A DNA stretch of 48,569 nt from NCBI GenBank assembly GCA_947646735.1, contig CANTFK010000430.1:1-48569 (forward strand). The letters are read 5' to 3'. The notes beneath the pieces are model-generated. The model worked only from the letters and a program-made list of their open reading frames with translations. It had not been told where the DNA came from and did no database searches. Both the position numbers and the translations under genes were made by a program. Positions 20,114-31,407 of this stretch are shown piece after piece. The stretch is from Peronospora farinosa (Eukaryota > Oomycota > Peronosporomycetes > Peronosporales > Peronosporaceae). Each line of letters opens with the position of its first letter. The first letter of the stretch is position 1.

Positions 20114-20785
20114 GCCCAGACCCAGTTATTCACTTGACGTCAAACATTAACATTTCACATGTGATCACGAATTACCAAAAAACAATTTTTATATTTTACC
20201 GACTACTCGTGTTTAAACGATGTTATGGGATTTTGGAGGTTTAGATATCTATTTGTAGACATATCTGTAGTTATGACAAAGTCAGTAGACGATGGCCGAG
20301 TCATTGTCGTACGATATCAAAAGCTTGCAATTGTCCCTTAAGGAGGTAAGATAAGAGACGTCGTCCGGATTTTAAGGGGATGTGATGATATTAATAACTT
20401 CGAAACGAAACTCTGTGGTGTTAGATACCAAAAAGCCGAGCGAGATGAATTTGTTGGCCTTCAATCAAACTATCACTAACGTGTCCTTCTTAACATCGCT
20501 TGTGCGCTTCAACCTTCAGCATACAAGGTAATGTCGGCGTACTAGGCCAGAACTCCTATAAGCCGCTGCACAACTCCCGCGAAGACGGCTTGATTATGCC
20601 CTTTGCCACATTCTGGCGAATGAAGTGGTGGCAGAAGTAGACATGCTTGGTGCGAGATATTTTGTATCGTGTTGCTTGCAAGTGCAATCGCAACATCGTT
20701 GTCTCCCATAACTTTGTGTTCTCTACCTACACGTAGCCTATATTCTTCAACACGACGCGTATCCTCCTGTGTACGTGCCCTCTAA
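20114..20785. other. No supported gene
   Basis: Downstream region of RWP-RK gene 1, without a long frame, repeat or motif that I can support. Confidence 0.5.
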
Positions 20786-20789
20786 AAAT

Positions 20790-21450
20790 AGGTTGAGACA
20801 TCGATTTCTGACATTGTTGCATGGCGCAAGTCCCTCGTGGTAAATCAAACTGTGACTCGGTATGTTATCGAATTACTTATAGTGGAGCTTCGTCCATTTC
20901 TTTGATAGCATCCCTTTCAAAGAATGCCGACTGAAGGCGTTCAATTTCGTTGGGTGTCTGCTCCCAATCTCAGTAATATCAAAAACTTGACTGAAGATGT
21001 GATTAGCAACTTCTCCATGTGTACTAGCGCACTGTAAGCTTCTAGTATGCTCCATGTAGCAAGACTTTTCATTTGATTATTTTATTATACAAATGTATTC
21101 AGCATGGCGGCTACAATGGCTCATGCTCACCTAACTGAAACGAAGCAAGTGGCCTGCGTTATTCTGTGCTCGCACTTGACAAAAGATTACTATAAATTGA
21201 GCTTGCACAGCCACTGATATGTTTGCCTCACCAGCACCATTTATATGTAAACATTTCGCTGTCGAGGTGCGCAGGTGATTGGATCGCTCAAATCTAGCAC
21301 TTGTATCCCGTATGTGATGGATTTATTTTCGAAGTGTTGTTTTTATCGAAGTGCATGTATCTGCAAGCGTCATACAAGGAAAGACTAGTAAAGGTCGAAA
21401 AACATGGTGTGGTCGGCGGTGGCGTAAAAGTTGATTGTGAATTTTTGAGA
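20790..21450 (+). repeat. Diverged duplicated block, copy 1
   Basis: It shares ordered blocks with 25170-25810: TCGATTTCTGACATTGTTGC, GGCGCRAGTCCCT, a GCGTTATTC...GACAAAAGA segment, TATGTTTGC, and near the right end CGTCATACA. Orientation is the same in both. Between the two copies sit a polygalacturonase and anonymous DNA. It may be an old dispersed transposon or a segmental duplication. Confidence 0.65.
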
Positions 21451-21475
21451 TTCTTGTCGACAGCCTGTTGTTATT

Positions 21476-21511
21476 AAGAATCTGTTGCATTAGACATTGC
21501 AACAGATTCTT
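21476..21511. repeat. 13-bp perfect hairpin with 10-nt loop
   Basis: AAGAATCTGTTGC (21476-21488) is exactly complementary to 21499-21511, spacer ATTAGACATT. It lies next to the duplicated block, outside any retroelement ORF that I recognise. Confidence 0.95.
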
Positions 21512-21514
21512 GTT

Positions 21515-22266
21515 AACCTGATGTCGAATTATGTGCACACGAGTCGAGTCATGGGGGGGGGGTTCCATATGGCTAACCGTTTCATCCACGGCAAACGACA
21601 TGGTTTTTATGTCTGATAGACCGTGACTCTCGAGCTTGTAGCGTTCAGAAAGTGTCTAATACGACAATCATTTGGTCGTCGCTGTAGTGTGTTGTGCATT
21701 TAGGAACATCGTCTGCTTGAACGCTTATGCAAAGACACAAGTATTTACATACTTGTCGTGCACGGTGGCACGAACAGGTGCACATGTTAGTACACGATCT
21801 GCTGGTACTTCTTTCGGGAACAGAAGCCCAGTGCTACATATAGAATATTTTCGAACAGCCTTCTTGAAGAAAAGGTACAAACGCTACTTGATTACTCAAG
21901 CGTCTTGCTGTGTCCAAACAGTCATCTTTGCACGAAATTGCAAGGGTCACAAGGATGCATTAACTATGTGTGCGGGCACGTTGCAGCCATGATCTTTCAG
22001 TGGTCCTTGGTTCGAAATTAACATTTGTTTAATACAGCCATCTGTCATCACCTTGTGACCGCACGACAAGACGAATGGTGCTCGCTCTTGACTCAACTTG
22101 TTGAATCGTTTGACTGAAACAATTCAGTACCTACAACAACGAAGCTGATGCAAGCACATCTAGATGACGATAGTTCACTGTCAAATCGAGATGCCATGCT
22201 CACTGCCTTAAGTCATCGTTTACTCAGGGGTACATGTAGCGCCTCTCGATCGAGTTGGTCGATGGT
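21515..22266. other. No supported gene upstream of the polygalacturonase
   Basis: A G10 run lies at 21553-21562. An open frame at 21672-21992 has no recognisable domain. Confidence 0.45.
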
Positions 22267-22282
22267 TCCCACTTTTCAATTT
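22267..22282 (+). promoter_or_regulatory. Oomycete Inr core promoter element of the polygalacturonase gene
   Basis: TCCCACTTTTCAATTT matches the oomycete Inr consensus GCTCATTYYNCAWTTT at 13 of 16 positions and lies 47 bp upstream of the ATG at 22330. Transcription probably starts within it. Confidence 0.65.
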
Positions 22283-22329
22283 ACCGCTGACAGTCGCAAC
22301 CGACTGACCTCCCCACGAATACATCGACG

Positions 22330-23481
22330 ATGAAACTCTTTTCCACTGCTCTTGCCGCCCTCTCACTCCTTGTTGCTACGACCAACGGCACACTCATGTT
22401 GCGCTTGGAAGCCATGGGCAAGAGCAATCTCGAGAAGCAACATCCGCAGCAGAGCTACCAAACCAACAACATTGGGTGCAATCTCACTGGTACATACAAG
22501 AAGGGTACTGATATCTCGTCCTGCGCTGCAATCACTGTTGATTCATTGCGTGTGCCGGCTGGTGTCACATTGGACCTGAGCAAGGCTAAAAAGGGTGCCA
22601 TCATCCAATTCAAGGGCACGACTATTTTTGGAGCACAAAAGTGGGCCGGTCCGCTTGTTCTGCTCGGAGGAACTGACCTTATTGTTAAGGGCAATGGTGT
22701 TCTTGAAGGACAAGGATCGTGGTACTGGAAACAAGGCCAGTCAATAATTCGTCCGGTTTTCTTCCGTCTGCAGAATGTCATGAACTCGACGGTGTCCGAG
22801 ATCACCATCAAGAACATGCCCTTTCATACGTTCAGTATCGTCACCTGCAAGGACACGACTCTCACTGGTCTCACGATAGATGCCAGAGCTGGTAATGGTA
22901 TCGCCAAGAACACAGATGGTTTTGGCTTGACCATGAACGACCATGTCACGATTACAAAGAACACGATCTACAACCAAGACGATTGTCTTGCGATACAGTC
23001 TAGCACCAATACCGTCTTCCGCGACAACTATTGTTGTGGTGGTTACGGCATTTCAATCGGATCTATCGGTGGAAACTCCGTTAACCAGTCAACAACGGTT
23101 CAGGGTTTACTTGCCAGGGGCAACACTATCGTCGACAGTGTCAACGGTCTTCGTATTAAGACCATTATTGAGCTAAAGGGACTGGTCAGTGATGTGAAGT
23201 ACGTCGATAATGAGCTCATGAACGTAAAGAACGCCATCGTTATCCGCTCAGACTACAGCATGAGTAAGGACGCCTACACGAACACCGCCACCAGTCAGGT
23301 TCAGATCACTGGTGTTACGGTCTCAGGTCTTACTGGCTCGGCCACAAATCTGTACGACATTAATACCAACCCGAATGTGGTGTCAGATTGGACTTTATCG
23401 GGCATCCATGTGACCACGTCCGCCATGGGTATGCTTGCCGGTTTACCTAAGAGCCTATTCAGTAGTCTCTTTTCTTCGTAG
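22330..23481 (+). CDS. Endo-polygalacturonase, GH28 family, with His to Tyr change in the active-site GHG motif
   Basis: 383 aa, full family length. Residues 1 to about 20 are a signal peptide. The rest fits the right-handed beta-helix of GH28 enzymes, which cut homogalacturonan (pectin) in plant cell walls outside the cell. NTDG is at 194-197, Q-D-D at 216-218 and RIK at 275-277, so the catalytic aspartates and the substrate-binding Arg-Lys are present. The motif that should read GHG is GGYG at 237-240: codon 239 is TAC where CAC (His) is expected, a single-base difference. That His is near-invariant in active GH28 enzymes, so activity may be reduced. The coding frame is otherwise open and intron-less. 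An Inr element lies at 22267-22282. Confidence 0.93.
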   Translation: MKLFSTALAALSLLVATTNGTLMLRLEAMGKSNLEKQHPQQSYQTNNIGCNLTGTYKKGTDISSCAAITVDSLRVPAGVTLDLSKAKKGAIIQFKGTTIFGAQKWAGPLVLLGGTDLIVKGNGVLEGQGSWYWKQGQSIIRPVFFRLQNVMNSTVSEITIKNMPFHTFSIVTCKDTTLTGLTIDARAGNGIAKNTDGFGLTMNDHVTITKNTIYNQDDCLAIQSSTNTVFRDNYCCGGYGISIGSIGGNSVNQSTTVQGLLARGNTIVDSVNGLRIKTIIELKGLVSDVKYVDNELMNVKNAIVIRSDYSMSKDAYTNTATSQVQITGVTVSGLTGSATNLYDINTNPNVVSDWTLSGIHVTTSAMGMLAGLPKSLFSSLFSS

Positions 23482-25165
23482 ACTGATAGAATGTGGAGCT
23501 TTCTCTCAGTTGGTTAGTAACCAATACATTTCTGCCCATTTTCGTATGCTTGGAAGCGAATGCTCACTTACTGCTATGAACAAACGCGTTTCAAGCGAAA
23601 AGCTTTTACCACAGACATCAAAGGAAGCAATGTTAAAACCGGTCTGTGACGACGCCAGCAGGCTCCATACTTAACAGGCCAATTAACATTAATCGGTAAG
23701 GAGGTAGAGTGCATAATCGCTACTGTCGTGGGACCAGTGAGTCACGCTGGGAACTGATTAATTGACATCGGTGAGCTCTCACGCTGAGATCGACTACGTC
23801 AGCTCGCTTGGGTTGAGCAATAGCCTGGTAAAAGACGATCCTTTAGCTAGCAAGTCGAGCCCAAGATTCGGTCTACTTCGGCGTGCGTTTTGTCATCCAA
23901 TTTTCAAGCTAGTTTCGAAATTTACATAGAACACTGGAATATCTTTCTCTTACAGCATCGCTACCAAATGCACCCCTCGTCGCCACCACTGCCGCTCTTG
24001 TCACCACCACGTGATACGCCAAGAAACGCGTTATTCACCAGTACATCTTACTTAGTCCGGATTGGCACCCGAGTCGCTATTATCAGGCATCAAAGCGTCA
24101 GGTTGGACGAGCAGTTGCAGCGGTAGGCGACGTGACACCAACTGCATCCACGTCATGATGGGACAATACGCTCACCCTTTCGCGCAAGAGATGACCAAAA
24201 AGAGCACCATTACGCCTCTGCGGAAAGATGTAGGACCATCAGTTCGTATCTCTCTTCTCGGCCAGCAATCTGCATGAACTACGGTCGGCGATGCATTCCC
24301 AAAGGAGATACTACGGCTGACAAAAGAGATGTATATTGTAATAAAATCAGGCTTTGGTGAATTCACGTTCAAATATGACGATCTGTCGCGGCAAAAAAGC
24401 AAGGAAGCGAAGTTGCAACAGAGATGAGCTTGATGGCTGGTGGTTAATTGATTTGCGGCTGTAAACTGACGGCAATCGCTAGCTTCCTTAACTGAAAGCA
24501 GATTGTAACATGCAATCTTTGAATGATGGTAGAATCTTGATAACGTCCCGGTATTGCTGCTCTTCGCTGCTCAATCTCTGCCTCGAGACATCGCTTTGAC
24601 AACACTGATTGACCTGATCGAAGAAATACACCTCTTTTGAAGACAAATTCGTACACTTGATATGTCGGGATCCAAGATGACGTGCCGGTGCATATATTTA
24701 GCTTCTACAGACCGTGGTTGTGACATCGAAACGGCAATGCCCCCAGCAGAAATAGATATACAGTCATGTATGTCACCGGTGCGTACATGCATATTCATGT
24801 ACAGGCGCGGACAAGTGCATGTACGAATAGCAAATCGCAACATTAGCAAATTGCAATATTTTCGAGCTCGTTCATAATTCAATTGTTTTAGAACAACCGG
24901 TAGAGCACGTGGGTCTTGGTATCTTGACACAGGTGAGCACGTAGCAGTTCGATTGAGTTTTGTCGGGTACGATTGCAAGTCGTTCGTATACCAAAAAAAA
25001 CGAGCTGAGGTCAACACGACGACGGCATGCAGTTGCTGTTAAGTAGCAAGGTGATCCGAAGCTTTGGTAGCCTGCCATTCAAAGAAGGATTGGAATCTTC
25101 CAGATAGACTCTCTGAGAAGTAGACAATTTGATGGTAATTAAACCGCTCACCTGTTGTTTGGCTC
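23482..25165. other. No supported gene
   Basis: Open frames on both strands (23890-24126 plus, 24571-25017 minus and others) lack recognisable motifs. A 7-bp GTACATG/CATGTAC hairpin lies near 24785. Confidence 0.45.
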
Positions 25166-25169
25166 ACCG

Positions 25170-25810
25170 TATTATGGAATAAATAGTCTGAGCTTCGATT
25201 TCTGACATTGTTGCACGGCGCGAGTCCCTGTAAGCTTATCTATGCTACATGTAAACTATAAAATAAGACTAGAAACAGCGATTGTCTCATCCATTATATT
25301 TGGCAAGGCGGCTGGAACGGTAGTGTGCCAGCGTTATTCGGTACTTGCATCGACAAAAGACAACTATCTGTTGAGATTGCACCGTCACTGGTATGTTTGC
25401 ATTATCAGCGTCATTTGATTGTGAACCTCGTAAATAGTTCTTAACTATACGTCAAGGACTCGAAAGCGACGAAGAAACGAGAAGTAGGCTGGTGCTGCTA
25501 ATGTTATTTTAGTGGGACTATGAGAACCAAAAGTGAAAGTGGCCGAGCTTATCGTTCAACTAGTTGTTCCTCAACCTTTGTCCGTCCTCCCCGCAATTGG
25601 TGGATAATTTCGGTGGCGCTTGCAAATGAACGATCGTTGCCATGGTGGGCAGGTGGTCGTCAATTGTTAATCACTCAATCCTAGTCGATGGATTATACTT
25701 GTTCACCCGTAGTGTGATAGATCTATTTCGAAGCGGATATTTTCGAAATGCATGCGAGCGTCATACATGAAACGCTTTTTCTAGATTGGCATACTATTGA
25801 TTGCGAATTC
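25170..25810 (+). repeat. Diverged duplicated block, copy 2
   Basis: Counterpart of 20790-21450 in the same orientation. At its right end both copies can be read as similar short peptides (…CEFL…), so the block may include a piece of an old coding sequence. The plus frame 25748-26056 extends beyond the shared block and is unassigned. Confidence 0.6.
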
Positions 25811-28121
25811 TTGACCATCAAAGGTGAACCCACATCGAGTTTTTCGCCTACGCAATTGCTTAAAGAAGTGAGCTATTGTGGTTGGTCTTGGCGTGATATG
25901 GCCGATACATGCCACGGCGGCCATATAAGCAGTGCACACTGTACCTGCTCACCGATTGATTTTGGTTGGCCTGAGCAGTATAAAGTCAGGATGAAGTTTC
26001 TCACTCCAAACGCGTTCAATGCGTTTCGTTATGAAGTGAGCATTTACGGCTCATGAACTGTGAAGAGTCGGGTGTATTTGTGACTATAATTTATACAAAA
26101 GTACTGAGCGCGTTGGCGTCAAAAGGGGAGCGTGATGCTCACTGTGATGGCAATAGGTGAGTCAAAAAGTGCTAAGCTTACTAACGTATGTTATGCCGAA
26201 GGTTTGCAGCGTAATGATGGAGATAAATACTTACTTTCGAGTTGTAGGGCGCAACATGTTTTATTATCCTTCGGCTGTAGCTCACCTGCAAACTGCGTTA
26301 GATCAGCTCACTATCTGATCCTGCTTTGGCTCTTAAAACTGGCAACAATGACTTCGGAACTGCTTGAATGTTCCTGTGATGCTTACGCCGAACCGTGAAA
26401 TTAATCTTGGATGGGTCTTCATATATTTATAATGTTTTCTTCTATGTTAAGCTGTCGAGAAACAAGTCGTGCAAACCCATCGGAATCTTCAGCAATTTAA
26501 TACAATCCAAGCCTTATTGATCATTCCGGTGTAGTAATGAAGAGAGACAAGAATGGACATGCAGCAGGAGCCGTAGCCGCGGTGCCCTCGGTGTCGAACT
26601 CATCGGCCGAAGAACATCGCGCCGTATACTTCTGAGAACTTGACACCGATGAATCAGTAGCAGGTCGGAGATACGGAGTTTGTCGACGTTGCTGCCTCGT
26701 GAGGCAGACGCTGACCGAAGGTGGCAGCAGCCTTGGTTAAGGATGTTAAACACGCCAATGGTACACGGAGGCAATCTACTGCAAGCAAGAATTTGGCCGA
26801 GTTGTTCGAAGTGTAATATGATGCCGCACAGTGGCATCATAGCGTAGCTTTTTCAGCCCCTTAAGGATTCATTTGCCACTGCTTTTGGGTCATTGAGTTA
26901 GCCAACTAACACATACGGTTTTTACGCCTATTTCTTAAACTAAGGAGCACCATTACAGTCAAATCCCATTAGGAAATCGTTTATCACAATGCCACATATT
27001 TTACTAGCAACATATCTGCCTTCGCGTTTAATGATGGCAGACATACTGAAACAATCGTCCACTAAACACTACACAACCAAAGACACTTTACTTGTAAAAC
27101 TTGCTTACAACTCGCAAGACACACTTGTCAACGTTTTTTGTAAACCGACGCCACACACTTCCTCGGTTGGATTTCACAACGTACGGGGTGTCCCCCGCAT
27201 TGTTAAAATAGACGTTACCGGGTCGGTTTGATATCATTGGGGTGGGGTGATGATTCCAGGTATTTTCTGGTGTCAGTTTAGGTCGTTCCGGGCCCATGGA
27301 TTGAGCAAACCGATTGACGGGTGATGCAGGGAATGCACACAGCGACGAGATAGAGATGGAACCGCTGCGTGCACGAGGAACTGTCTCCCGCCGATGCTTT
27401 GCGATTGAATGTTGTGCTTCATACTGATAAACTGGACGGTTGCTAGAAAGAGGAAAGCTCTGGTGTCTGCTCAGGCTAAAGCGCGCATCAATGACAAAGT
27501 AGTGAGGCATGAGCTGGCGTTGTGGACGTCGTTAAAAGTTGGTCAATCAAGAACTGAAGTGATGTCGCAGCCATGAGAGAATCTTTGTTCCGTGTGGAGC
27601 CAAGTCGATCTATCGGAGATGGAGATCTTGATTTCGTAGAAACTACACGACATGATTTATCGAGACCAATCCAGCACTGGATAGTGGATTTACAAGAATA
27701 GCAATTTACTGACTCTTGTCAGGGTGATACATGTTGCTGTTTTCGAAACGTCTGGATAATATCGAAGCACCTACTTGTGGTCGAACGACCGTGCAGCCTT
27801 AAATTTTGCAAGTGCTAGTTTACCACCACATTGCCGACAAAAAGTAGCACCTTGGATGTTACGACGTAGCTCAAGCATCGAATATCAGTGTCTATTGAAT
27901 GTATAGCTCAGCTTGTCCGTGAGAATTTAAAACCGACACTTTGCAAGGGAACGTGTATCAACAGATGACCCAGCGTTCCGTTATCTGGCTCGATACCAGC
28001 GCTGACTACATCAACATTAACACTATCTGTTCAATAAAAGAATCATTTAACCGTTTAAAACGCAAGTCTAGCATGACTTTCCTTTTGGCTTATCCTACAC
28101 GAATAGCTACTGTACGCTACA
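25811..28121. other. No supported gene
   Basis: Several open frames of 60-140 codons (25748-26056 plus, 26514-26840 minus, 27088-27510 minus) have no family that I recognise. The 27088-27510 frame contains NNAGDTPYVVKSNRG, which looks protein-like, but I cannot assign it. Confidence 0.4.
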
Positions 28122-28664
28122 TTAAACTTGTATCATAGTCTTCCCCACTATGTCAGAATCGATCGGGGTTTTGTGTAATAGATTCTGAATTTTGCAATAA
28201 TCCTTCTTCACCTGTTCACCGTTATCGATACTTTCCGTGTCGGTGTCACACTCACTGGTACTTTCCTCTGACGTCTTTGTCAGTGGTTCAAACTGAGGTT
28301 CTTGTTTTAGACACTCGAACGGCAGCTCGTGGAACGCACGTCCCTTTTCAGACAGCACGAATTTCTTGCCGGCTTTGTATTTATTAGCTCGATAGGGCCA
28401 TCGGAAGCCGTAGCGTTTGCAATTGCGCTTGATGGTGATGACAGCGACATTGAGCGCCTTTGCCGCTTGACTTTGTGGCATGTGGTAATATGGTGCCAAG
28501 GTCTCGGGTGGGAAGTCGTGGATGCGACGACTTTTGCGTGACTTTTTCTTGTCGGTTGAGTGAATCGACGGACTCGAGCGTTTGCGACTTGTGTTGACTT
28601 TGGTTAGCGTTGCTACTGGTGAGGAAGTGAGGAATGTCGAAGGTTCAATGAAGTTGTTGTTCAT
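28122..28664 (-). CDS. RWP-RK domain protein 2 (putative transcription factor)
   Basis: 180 aa. The N-terminus is Ser/Thr/Lys-rich with basic clusters that could act as nuclear localisation signals (SRKRSS, KKKSRKSRR). Residues about 48-98 form the RWP-RK fold: DFPPETLAPYYHMPQSQAAKALN then VITIKRNCKRYGFRWPYRANK. The RWPYR core lacks the final Lys of RWPxRK. The C-terminal third is acidic (ECDTDTESIDNGEQ). The start ATG lies 51 bp downstream of a near-perfect Inr, and a C10 tract on the coding strand sits in the 5' UTR. Divergently oriented to RWP-RK gene 3, 2.2 kb away. Nuclear DNA-binding role is inferred from the family. Confidence 0.85.
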   Translation of the reverse strand: MNNNFIEPSTFLTSSPVATLTKVNTSRKRSSPSIHSTDKKKSRKSRRIHDFPPETLAPYYHMPQSQAAKALNVAVITIKRNCKRYGFRWPYRANKYKAGKKFVLSEKGRAFHELPFECLKQEPQFEPLTKTSEESTSECDTDTESIDNGEQVKKDYCKIQNLLHKTPIDSDIVGKTMIQV

Positions 28665-28714
28665 AGTGTCGATAGATCGGGTGGGGGGGGGGTGAGACTT
28701 GTGTCGACGTGAGG

Positions 28715-28730
28715 GAAATGAAGAATGAGC
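28715..28730 (-). promoter_or_regulatory. Oomycete Inr core promoter of RWP-RK gene 2
   Basis: GCTCATTCTTCATTTC on the minus strand matches GCTCATTYYNCAWTTT at 15 of 16 positions, 51-66 bp upstream of the start codon at 28664. This is the best Inr in the window and supports the chosen start. Confidence 0.8.
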
Positions 28731-30808
28731 CGTCAGATGCGAAACGTTGTATCGACTTACGAAAAAAGTCGTCGGGGATCAGCCGCGTCTCTTGTATATC
28801 GCTAACAAGGTGCGACAACTGGGGTCTCACTACTACTGTAGCCCTTGATGTACTTGGGGTTGACATGTTGAGAGACTAAGACAATGAACAGCATTGATGA
28901 CACCAGATATCGAGTTCTCTAGAAATTTGTATGATAGTAGCCATGCTGATAGAACGAGAACCACTATGACGCATATAGCATTGCCACTCGTGCGCCTAGA
29001 AGGGACCATGCGAAAACTACCGCTGTTTAAACAGTGAAAGTCAAAGGGACCACGGCATCCGCCAGAGGAGACCAAGATACCTCCACCCCAGACTACACGA
29101 GCAGATTCGGTCTCCTACACTTGGACTAAAGCGAAACATCTTGCGGCTATCCATTGGGTGGACCTCTAAAAAGATTGCCTTCTCAATTAAATCTAATAAC
29201 CTGTATCTTTTTATAACAATGAGATAAGCAAGTCGATCTAAAATTGACTGCAATAAGAAATAACCGTGATAAAATGTTGGTTCAACAACCGTTACATGCG
29301 TGTGAGTACTGACTGCACATGGAGCATTGTGGATTACCTGTTTACGAAGGTTGGACTAACTGTTAAAAGCGTTAGCAATATGTCGACGAGTTCAAGGTTG
29401 AAGCTACTTGCTACCAGTGCCCCACATAAGAGCTGGTTTGCTTCTTTGTAGCTGGAAAGTCTCTGCGCAACGGCAAACTCGAATTATATCGCCGAGACAT
29501 GTTTAGATTCATAGTAGGTGGTCCATCTTCATGCGAATGTTACTACACTACAGCGTGCCTTTGACCAACTCTTGGATGCTCAAGTTCCGCAGATTCAAAT
29601 CGGCTTCTTGTCCTTTGCGACCCTGTCTTGTCCCACACACGGACAGCAGTCCCGGCGCTACGACCAACTTGGCCACTTCGATGACATCAGGAATCCACAA
29701 TGATTGGGAAGGCAAACGAGGCTTTGACCACTGCATTGTTGTCGGAGTCTTGACACCATGCGAGTCCATACACAGTCCCGCAGAGCAGTCCTGTTTTCCC
29801 AGATTGTCGATACATTGTGATCTTGCTCTTCCGTGCTCAGCGCTTGGTCCAACTTGCATCGCGTGAGGTACATGGTCCACATCTTCGTTTTCAAGCGGCG
29901 ATCACCTTTAGAACCTTCAAGCTTGGATGGCTCAAGACTCTGGTTTTCCAATGTCTTTCTTGTGCAGGCAAACAAGATTGCTTATATATATTGTATTGGC
30001 ATTTTACGCTAGAGACCAGGTCAATGCAACCTTGGCTACCAGTTGTTGAAGTTGATGCGGTGTGACTCATGACGCCCTCCATCCGTTTGATGCTATAGGC
30101 GGGCTCATCACGTGGTCACGTCTTCGTCGACACCAATGAAATTCGAACGCGAAAGTAGTTGATTCGTGTACCACATGGTACTAAGACATCGTGTGATGCC
30201 GGTGGATAGGCGATGTTCCTTCGAGACTCCTTATGTATATTGATCACTCAACAATTCAACAATCGTCTGGTACCCAAGTTTCTTAACGACTGTAGCATGT
30301 CTACACTCCCTCGCTGGGCATATCACTTTAGGAAACTTGAAAAGATGATCGAGATGCGGTCGAGGTACCACACGCCCTTTTTCTCTCGGATATTACGCTT
30401 ATCCTGTATATCTCTATGCTCCGTGGCCCGTCATTAGGGTGCGTAGAGGTGCACCGATCAGGCATTGCAATAAGAGTTCGAGTGTAATGACTGGGGTCAA
30501 CTCCCGTTCGTGGCCCACGATCTTGTACCGCACCACGAAAGGTGGATTGCTGAAGAAAGAAGGTGAATCTGGAGCTGTCGAATAGTCTTTCGTCTCGTTT
30601 GATACAGAGGAGTGGCTTTGCTTGCCTCTAGCATCTAGAAATTTGTGGCTAGTGTGTTGTGTAGTGACGAAAATGTATTGCGTGCAGCGATCTACTCTGT
30701 AGCTGTCTGCCCCAACATGAGACGTTTAAATCTACTTAACAAGGGGTCGTCCCCTTTTGCATGTTCCGACATGTCAAAAGGATTTGCAGTCTTACCACGT
30801 TATCTCCA
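28731..30808. other. Region between divergent RWP-RK genes, no supported gene
   Basis: Overlapping open frames occur around 29530-30080 on both strands (for example 29548-29880 minus and 29531-29866 plus). None has motifs that I recognise. Possibly a decayed gene. Confidence 0.4.
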
Positions 30809-30824
30809 TTTCACTTCTCAATTT
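30809..30824 (+). promoter_or_regulatory. Oomycete Inr core promoter of RWP-RK gene 3
   Basis: TTTCACTTCTCAATTT matches the Inr consensus at 13 of 16 positions, deviating at the same three places as the polygalacturonase Inr. It lies 40 bp upstream of the ATG at 30865 and so argues against the upstream in-frame ATG at 30757. Confidence 0.65.
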
Positions 30825-30864
30825 GCCTTCCACTCACCTACAGCTCCACTTCTCTGTAGCCAAG

Positions 30865-31407
30865 ATGCCTTCGTCGCCATCGTCTAATAAAGTCTTGATA
30901 GTGAAAAACGACATTAACACCAAGTCTCCTCGTCGCAAAAGTCGACTCAAGTTCGACTTCCCCATCGAAACACTTATAGCGCTCTCAAAGTTTCGTCAAG
31001 ATGAAGCGGCCAGGATACTTGGTGTTGCATCGATCACGCTTAAGCGCAATTGCCAACGAAAGAAGTATCGGTGGCCATATCGTACCATTAAGGCCCAACA
31101 CCGTCGTGAAGCTCGCCTCACCGCCCAAAAGCAGCACGTCGACAAAACAGTTGTCGAATTATCTTTGCCGCCTCCGGAGCTACTACTTTCACTCAAGAAT
31201 GCGTCTCTCTTCAGTAGATCCCCATCTTCGGTCAGCGGTCTGGTACCTTCGGTCAGTTCGAAACCAAAGGCGCGTCCTCAACCACCACTTACGTACGCGA
31301 CCGTGACGTCCGAGATACCCCCGCAACTACCACCGTTGAGATTGCTCCTACAGAATCTTAGAATGCAGTCATTGCACGCAACCCTGCCCCGCCTAAGTAT
31401 CGCTTAA
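30865..31407 (+). CDS. RWP-RK domain protein 3 (putative transcription factor)
   Basis: 180 aa from the ATG at 30865 (MPSSPSSNKV). The frame is open further upstream to 30757, but the Inr at 30809-30824 places transcription start after that ATG. A basic patch (SPRRKSRLKF) leads into DFPIETLIALSKFRQDEAARILG and SITLKRNCQRKKYRWPYRTI, the RWP-RK helix-turn-helix with RWPYR. The remainder is Ser/Pro-rich and low in structure. The domain sequence is similar to RWP-RK gene 2, but the flanks are not, so if the genes are duplicates the duplication is old. Nuclear transcriptional role inferred from the family. Confidence 0.85.
   Translation: MPSSPSSNKVLIVKNDINTKSPRRKSRLKFDFPIETLIALSKFRQDEAARILGVASITLKRNCQRKKYRWPYRTIKAQHRREARLTAQKQHVDKTVVELSLPPPELLLSLKNASLFSRSPSSVSGLVPSVSSKPKARPQPPLTYATVTSEIPPQLPPLRLLLQNLRMQSLHATLPRLSIA

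Noticed and set aside
30757..30864. N-terminal extension of RWP-RK protein 3 from the upstream ATG
   Set aside because: The extension spans the Inr element, so the transcript probably starts after that ATG.
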